Below, piece after piece: positions 6,075 through 10,835 of a stretch of 10,835 nucleotides of DNA. The first letter of the stretch is position 1, and every line of letters begins with the position of its first letter. Both the position numbers and the translations under genes were made by a program. The stretch spans positions 1,182 through 12,016 of the forward strand of contig DOFS01000411.1 in assembly GCA_003523945.1 (NCBI GenBank), written 5' to 3'. The DNA is from Nitrospiraceae bacterium. Lineage in GTDB: Bacteria; Nitrospirota; Nitrospiria; Nitrospirales; UBA8639. The notes beneath the pieces were generated by a model. The model worked only from the letters and a program-made list of their open reading frames with translations, made no database searches and had not been told where the DNA came from.

Positions 6075-9000
6075 TCATGCCACCACACAGTGTTTGGCCG
6101 CATGCTCAAGAACCTGCTGGACATGCACCTCGACCTGTCTCAGCACCGACGGCGAGACCGCATAGCCGTCGCTCTCATAGGTCAGAATCGGCATCCCCTG
6201 CTTAATACTGCACGGCTTGAGGATCGCCTCCGAGATCCGGTATTGCAGACAATTGAATGGTCCCAGGAGGATAATGCCGTCATAACCTTCACTGGCGGCT
6301 TCAAGCCCCTTGCCCAAGGTCGGAATAATCTCGCCATAAATGGTCGGCGAAATATGCTCTGCCGCTTTCTCAAATAGCGAGGCGACATTATTGGCTCCTG
6401 CGACCAGCAATCCTGTTCGACGAAAAAGCCCACGGTAATAGTGCTCGGACCATTCTACGGTCTGGTGACCCAACCACTGCTGCAGATACTCCCTGCCATC
6501 GGGCTGAAGGATTCTTGTGCACGCCTTCGCCATGGCCAAACCTCCCGGTTTCATCCCCCACCCGTCGGCATTTCTTGTGATCCGGTCGTAGGAGTCATAG
6601 AGCACGAGGTCACCCAGATCAACCGGCTTGAGAATAATGCCTTTTTGGTTATACCGGTCACGCACACCGTCCATAAAAAAAGGACTGAAGCGGGTAAAAA
6701 AATCCCCCGTGACCACCACCCGCGGACAGGTCAAGGGATCCCGTTCACGTGGAAAGGCGGCAAGCCGATCGATCAATCCAGGGAGTCCGGCTTGAAATTG
6801 ATCGAATGAGCGAGCAGCGTGTTTGAATCGCTGCCACTCGGCTTTGAGCTGGTCCACGCTTTCAGGTGTACCCACAACCCGCAGAACCTGCTCGATTTCA
6901 ACGAGGATGTCTGCCACATGCATCGTCGGTAATAGATGCTTCGGCAGGGATGCCGGGTCTAATCCTCCGTAATTATTTTCCGGTCCGGGACTCAAGAGAA
7001 AAATGTCGGACAGTCGTTGTTCGGCAATAAACCTCTCAAAATACCCCATGTAACAATCGGTCACGCAGGGGGCACCACCACGGATCATATAGAAGCCGGC
7101 AATTTCACCGGGACGACGGTGCTCAGCCACCTGAAGCAACTGCCCAATACAAATGGGCAGGGGGAGACACTCACGACCCGAGGTATGTTGAAGGCCACGG
7201 TCAAGCTGGCTTCGATCCAGGGGGACGAGGTCGCCGACATGCAACCCTAACCACTGAGCCGACATGGCCGCCGCCTGGGTATGGTAGTCGGAAAAATTCG
7301 GAAAATAAATTTTTACCCGTGGATCGTCTAGCCGCACCTGCTCCCCGTTCGAACGTGCGATGTGCCCGCTCGCTGTCAGCCGGCATGGGATAAACGGCTT
7401 GCCCGGGCTGGTTTGCGCCTCACGGTAATTCTCGACGATGTCCAGGAAGGCCTCCAGCCGTGTCTGTACGCCCGCATCGGCCGTGTGCGCGTCGATTTCA
7501 AGAATCAGATAGGGCTTGGCGCCCATCTCGGAAGACAGCACGGAATGCGTGAAGGCATCGATGGTGCAACTAAAATTACTCACGCAGAGCAAAAACAGGT
7601 TCGGATATTTTTTGGCCACGGCCATCGCATTTAAAATCTGGTTTGCAAAATGCCATGACGTGGATCCGTCTTCGATGGACGCGAGGCAATCGGCTGGAAT
7701 CACGGGAACCCCCATACTGGATAGTTTCTTCCCCACCGATTGAGACGCCTCCTGGGTAAATGCACTGTAGCTGTGCCCGGCGAGTACAATCGCGGGCTTT
7801 CCCGAGGCCACCGCCTCGTTCAAGGCCGATTGACCAAGGTCCCGAAGTGCCTGCTCGCTTTCTCTCTGAACCCGGATAGCGGACTTCCATGCCTGCTGAG
7901 CCAACTCGCGCGGCAAATGCAAATCCCCCACAGCCATATCCACAAGGGCCACACACCCCTCATAGCCGTTCACAAAATCTAATACCGGCGAAAGAAAGCG
8001 AATATGGGAAAAGGCTTTGGTCATAAAGTACGGACAGGCTTGGGTGATCGGACACAAATAGCATTCCCGGCAGGCATTTTGATGAGGCATGCGCGTCACC
8101 TGAGGCAGGAAAACCAGATCCAACTTCTTTCGGGAAAGATCTAACACCGCGCCGTGGGCAATTTGTATGGGAAAGCAGAAGCCCGCATTCGACTTCAGAT
8201 CGCCACGCGGGTCCACATCCGATAACACCACTTCCATCCCCAGGCTGGAGAAAAAGGTTGAATAGAGCGGATAGAGGGAATGCGTCATGAGCGCTCGTGG
8301 GATCCCGATCTGTTGCTTCTTTTCTTTCACACCGGGGGTCAGGTGGTTAGGGTGGCCGAGGGAGGCTTCCACAAGTGACTTCGCGCTATCCAAGGCACGC
8401 TTGACACCCCAGCCAATGTGATTCCCCCCTTCTTCGTTGGGAGTGGTGGACATAGGGGGTGGGGCACTGGTGAAAATTAATTTGGCCCGCTTCTCGACCA
8501 GGTCGGGAGCCGCAACGGTTCGGAACTTTCTTTTCCACACGCTTTCAAAAAGGCTGCAACGACCGCCGAAGGGAAACCGCCGGCCGGCGACGATAAACCG
8601 GTCGATACTGCAATACATGGCGCAGGCCCCGCAGGTAAACCGCCCGGCTAGCGTCATCTCCGGTTCGGCCAAGGCCAGCAGATTGGTTGCCGTGCCGAGT
8701 GCGCCACCGGACCTCCGAAGTGCGAGCAACCCGACCCCCAGAGCGCCCAGTAACTCAGGGCTGGGGGGAATGACGATATCGCGTCCGATACTATGGGCGA
8801 AGGCGTGGCCAATCGCATGATTCAACGCGACGCCGCCCTGCAGAAACACTTTCTTTCCCACATAGCGCGGCCCCTTCACTCTATTGAGATAATTGCTGAC
8901 GATCGCATAGACCAATCCCGCAACAATGTTGTCACGTGGGTGCCCCCCCTGTTGCGCGATGCGAATATCAGAGTTGATGAAGGCGGCGCAGGTCGCCTTG

Positions 9001-10334
9001 AAATGGACCGGCGAAGGCGCGTCCAGGGCGATGTTCGAAATTTCCGACACATTTATGCCCAGATCACCATGAGCACTCTCCTCGAGGAACGATCCGGTCC
9101 CGGCCGAACATGCGTTATTCATGGCATAGTCGATGGGAACCCCGTTGCGCAGATAAATATATTTGGAGTCCTGCCCGCCGATTTCAAAAATCGTGTCCAC
9201 ACCGGCATCGAAATGGTTCGCCCCCGCAGCGTGAGCCGAGATTTCGTTGTAGACATATTCGGTGCCCAAATAGGCACCGACAAGTTCTCGTGCTGAACCG
9301 GTCGTTCCCACGAGACCCACGGCACGATTCCCAAGTTGATTCACCAGGGCTTGAAGGCATTCACGAGTGGCCCTCACAGGATCTCCCTGTGTGCGCGCAT
9401 AATGGGAAGCCACCACGCCATACGTGGCGGGATCCAGCAGAATGGTCTTGGTAGTTGTCGATCCCGCATCGACTCCAAGGACCATCATGCCATCGGGGGG
9501 CGCTTGATGTGGCAAGGCCGGAATAATTTTTACGCGATCGGCATAGCGATGAAGCGGCGGGAGATGGCCAAGGCTGGCCTGAGCCGAGATATGAGGCGAG
9601 GTGTAAACCGGCTCATCCCGAGCGATCAACGCACTGCCCCAGGCTTCGAACCAGGGACTCTCCGGCAGCACAACAAAATCCGTGGCCGGAAGCTTTTCGC
9701 GCAAGGCCGCCAGCATGGCCGCATTACGGGTCACCCCACCGGTCAAGAGCACCCGTTTCGGCTCGTGCATTCCTTTCTCCAACAACGCAATCACCTTGTT
9801 GGACATACTGTCATGAAGCGTATGTAAAATATCTTCGGGGGTGGCCTCGTTCCGATTCAGCTTATGGGTGATATCCGATTTGCAGTGCACGGAGCAGCGG
9901 GAGGCCAGGGGCACAACTTTCCCGCTGAAAGAACGCTGGATCGCTTCGTGCGCTTCCAACCCCATCCGGCCGATCTGCTGCATAAAAAATTCCCCGCTTC
10001 CGGCCGCACATTTATTATGAGATAAGACATTGGTGATCCTTCCATCCACGAGGAGATAAACCAGGAAGGATTCGCCCCCAAGACAGGCCACCGCGTCAAA
10101 CCGGCCTTCCACCTCGCCAAGCGCTCGCTGAATTGCGGCCACTTCAGGAATATGCCCAAGCTGGCCGGACACGCCATAGTATTCCGCATCCCCGAACTCC
10201 GGATTGGCGAGCAATTCCTCAAGCACCTGCAGGGGACGCCCTTGATGAGCCACCACCTTGCCAGTCCTCGTATCACCCCGGAGCGCTGCCACCTTCACGG
10301 TCAGAGCACCGATGTTTACACCAATATACGACAT
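6075..10334 (-). CDS. Giant BadF/BcrA-type activase fused to a 2-hydroxyacyl-CoA dehydratase-like region
   Basis: This 1419-aa cytoplasmic protein belongs to the family of 2-hydroxyglutaryl-CoA dehydratase activators (HgdC, or archerase) and benzoyl-CoA reductase ATPase subunits. Those proteins use ATP to push electrons to very low potential. Residues 1-242 are a first ASKHA domain with C109 (NKCAAGSG) and C147/C151. Residues 285-540 are a second ASKHA domain with GVDAGSTTTK (287-296), GGQDSK (386-391), C409 (NNACSAGTG), C449 (KATCAAF) and LQGGVALN (498-505). A linker has C568, C571, C575 and C593. A region like DUF2229 starts near 676 (IGIPRAL) and includes C720 and C755, C758, C761 and C767. 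Residues about 840-1419 resemble the HgdB/D-component dehydratase fold (GRECLPLPIC 1053-1062; GDFFTRF 1210-1216). The ATG at 10334 is chosen because GGGAGG lies 7 nt before it; an upstream TTG at 10382 lacks this support. Substrate and product are unknown. Proteins of this size and order are seen in many anaerobes. Confidence 0.88.
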   Translation of the reverse strand: MSYIGVNIGALTVKVAALRGDTRTGKVVAHQGRPLQVLEELLANPEFGDAEYYGVSGQLGHIPEVAAIQRALGEVEGRFDAVACLGGESFLVYLLVDGRITNVLSHNKCAAGSGEFFMQQIGRMGLEAHEAIQRSFSGKVVPLASRCSVHCKSDITHKLNRNEATPEDILHTLHDSMSNKVIALLEKGMHEPKRVLLTGGVTRNAAMLAALREKLPATDFVVLPESPWFEAWGSALIARDEPVYTSPHISAQASLGHLPPLHRYADRVKIIPALPHQAPPDGMMVLGVDAGSTTTKTILLDPATYGVVASHYARTQGDPVRATRECLQALVNQLGNRAVGLVGTTGSARELVGAYLGTEYVYNEISAHAAGANHFDAGVDTIFEIGGQDSKYIYLRNGVPIDYAMNNACSAGTGSFLEESAHGDLGINVSEISNIALDAPSPVHFKATCAAFINSDIRIAQQGGHPRDNIVAGLVYAIVSNYLNRVKGPRYVGKKVFLQGGVALNHAIGHAFAHSIGRDIVIPPSPELLGALGVGLLALRRSGGALGTATNLLALAEPEMTLAGRFTCGACAMYCSIDRFIVAGRRFPFGGRCSLFESVWKRKFRTVAAPDLVEKRAKLIFTSAPPPMSTTPNEEGGNHIGWGVKRALDSAKSLVEASLGHPNHLTPGVKEKKQQIGIPRALMTHSLYPLYSTFFSSLGMEVVLSDVDPRGDLKSNAGFCFPIQIAHGAVLDLSRKKLDLVFLPQVTRMPHQNACRECYLCPITQACPYFMTKAFSHIRFLSPVLDFVNGYEGCVALVDMAVGDLHLPRELAQQAWKSAIRVQRESEQALRDLGQSALNEAVASGKPAIVLAGHSYSAFTQEASQSVGKKLSSMGVPVIPADCLASIEDGSTSWHFANQILNAMAVAKKYPNLFLLCVSNFSCTIDAFTHSVLSSEMGAKPYLILEIDAHTADAGVQTRLEAFLDIVENYREAQTSPGKPFIPCRLTASGHIARSNGEQVRLDDPRVKIYFPNFSDYHTQAAAMSAQWLGLHVGDLVPLDRSQLDRGLQHTSGRECLPLPICIGQLLQVAEHRRPGEIAGFYMIRGGAPCVTDCYMGYFERFIAEQRLSDIFLLSPGPENNYGGLDPASLPKHLLPTMHVADILVEIEQVLRVVGTPESVDQLKAEWQRFKHAARSFDQFQAGLPGLIDRLAAFPRERDPLTCPRVVVTGDFFTRFSPFFMDGVRDRYNQKGIILKPVDLGDLVLYDSYDRITRNADGWGMKPGGLAMAKACTRILQPDGREYLQQWLGHQTVEWSEHYYRGLFRRTGLLVAGANNVASLFEKAAEHISPTIYGEIIPTLGKGLEAASEGYDGIILLGPFNCLQYRISEAILKPCSIKQGMPILTYESDGYAVSPSVLRQVEVHVQQVLEHAAKHCVVA

Positions 10335-10423
10335 GGCAAAACCTCCCGGAACCAGAGAGTGGATACATCCCTCAGCTCCCAACAGGGCCTGAAAAACTCA
10401 TCACACGCCGTTTGTTCAGGCAT
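10316..10423 (-). CDS. Possible 35-codon leader ORF overlapping the giant activase start
   Basis: A short ORF starts at the ATG at 10423, with GAGG 5 nt upstream (10429-10432), and ends at TAA (10316-10318). It overlaps the first codons of the giant gene by 19 nt in another reading frame. The 35-residue product has three cysteines (C7, C14, C31) and no hydrophobic signal; I do not recognise it. Its ribosomes would run over the GGGAGG of the next gene and stop 16 nt past its ATG, a geometry that permits coupled re-initiation. It may be a translated leader, or a chance ORF. Confidence 0.3.
   Translation of the reverse strand: MPEQTACDEFFRPCWELRDVSTLWFREVLPCRILV
10342..10347 (-). promoter_or_regulatory. 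Ribosome binding site fixing the start of the giant activase
   Basis: GGGAGG on the minus strand lies 7 nt before the ATG at 10334. It selects this start over the TTG 16 codons upstream. Confidence 0.75.
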
Positions 10424-10835
10424 ACTTTCCTCTTGGATGACATTTTGAGGGTCAAACATCAAAATCAACCCTTCTCTTGCGGAATACTTCATCTCCCATT
10501 GAAGTGCTCGATATCAGTTACACAGCATTATCCGGGGACCCTGCTTTACAGAGAGCTCACGACGCTCCACCTTCAGAGAGGTGCAGGAAGGGAGCCAGAA
10601 AGGTCAGAAGACATCTTTGGGGAAGGTGGGGAGAAACAAGGGAGATTTGAGAAGACGCGAGACCCACTCCTGCTACTGTGACGCGTTTAGGGGCAGAAGA
10701 TAAATTACCCTGAAGTGAAATGCGACAGACAGTCAAAAGTCTTCAGCAGACAACGTTACCAGAGACAGTTTACGACTGTGACGCTGGCCAAACCTCTTTT
10801 CCTCCAAAATAAGAGAGGCCCAATACCAGTCTCTA
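10424..10835. other. Upstream region of the giant activase, no supportable gene
   Basis: In these 412 bases I find no protein that I would defend and no known RNA or riboswitch. Visible structure includes a palindrome TTTGA-GGG-TCAAA (10444-10456), placed like an operator just upstream of the leader ORF. A 10-bp direct repeat ACTGTGACGC occurs at 10675-10684 and 10775-10784, exactly 100 nt apart. A hairpin pairs ACAGT (10765-10769) with ACTGT (10775-10779). Near the edge, a GGCC and CTCTT/AAGAG inverted repeat spans about 10786-10820. No -35/-10 pair is convincing. A plus-strand ORF covering 10133-10681 reads like an antisense shadow. Confidence 0.5.

Noticed and set aside
8437..9827. Several plus-strand ORFs of 110-167 codons opposite the giant activase
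   Set aside because: They are nested antisense to a continuous 1419-codon frame with recognisable motifs, and have no ribosome sites or domain-like features.
10335..10382. Extending the giant protein to the TTG at 10382 (16 more residues)
   Set aside because: The ATG at 10334 has a strong GGGAGG 7 nt upstream and begins directly with the ASKHA beta strand; the extension adds nothing recognisable.
10133..10681. Plus-strand ORF of 182 codons running from inside the giant gene into its upstream region
   Set aside because: Two-fifths of it is antisense to the giant gene, the product is low-complexity, and no start signal was found.
10424..10835. Riboswitch or FNR site upstream of the giant gene
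   Set aside because: I searched by eye for a cobalamin-type core and for TTGAT-N4-ATCAA. One half-site, TTGAT, is present on the minus strand, but the other half does not match.

Overview
The window looks like a chromosomal stretch from a diderm (Gram-negative) bacterium of moderate GC content with strong anaerobic-type iron-sulfur biology. The Mla lipid-transport genes imply an outer membrane. The two-gene SUF module, rubrerythrin and giant 2-hydroxyacyl-CoA-dehydratase-activator fusion are typical of anaerobes or of lineages such as Nitrospirota or deltaproteobacterial groups. That assignment is a guess from gene content, not from a marker gene. I see no rRNA, tRNA, IS element, phage gene or CRISPR array.

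Layout: (1) 1-1884, minus strand: the head of an Mla-type phospholipid transport operon, with a STAS-MlaE fusion permease followed 2 nt later by the MlaF ATPase, which runs off the left edge. (2) 1885-2270: a divergent intergenic region with two hairpin plus T-run elements on the plus strand; one of them, read on the minus strand, is a foldable leader ending at the mlaE start codon. (3) 2271-5780, plus strand: a probable operon of a helix-hairpin-helix protein related to the N-terminus of PolX but without its catalytic domains, SufC, a single SufB/D scaffold protein (a minimal two-gene SUF, or SMS, arrangement) and a rubrerythrin with a twin-arginine signal. (4) 5781-6074: a short convergent intergenic region. 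(5) 6075-10334, minus strand: one giant gene (1419 aa) joining two ASKHA activator domains, Cys-rich modules and a dehydratase/reductase-like region in one chain. (6) 10335-10835: its upstream region, with a possible 35-codon leader ORF overlapping the gene start, and otherwise no gene that I can support.

How the parts may work together: SufBC would build Fe-S clusters, the rubrerythrin would remove peroxide (possibly in the periplasm), and the giant protein would be a large consumer of Fe-S clusters, using ATP to drive low-potential electron transfer. The link between the plus-strand operon and the giant gene is proximity only. The giant protein is the most unusual object here. It has two tandem activator domains that both keep the pair of cluster cysteines, but only the second keeps the canonical ATP-binding residues. 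This suggests a single-chain, asymmetric version of the homodimeric archerase.
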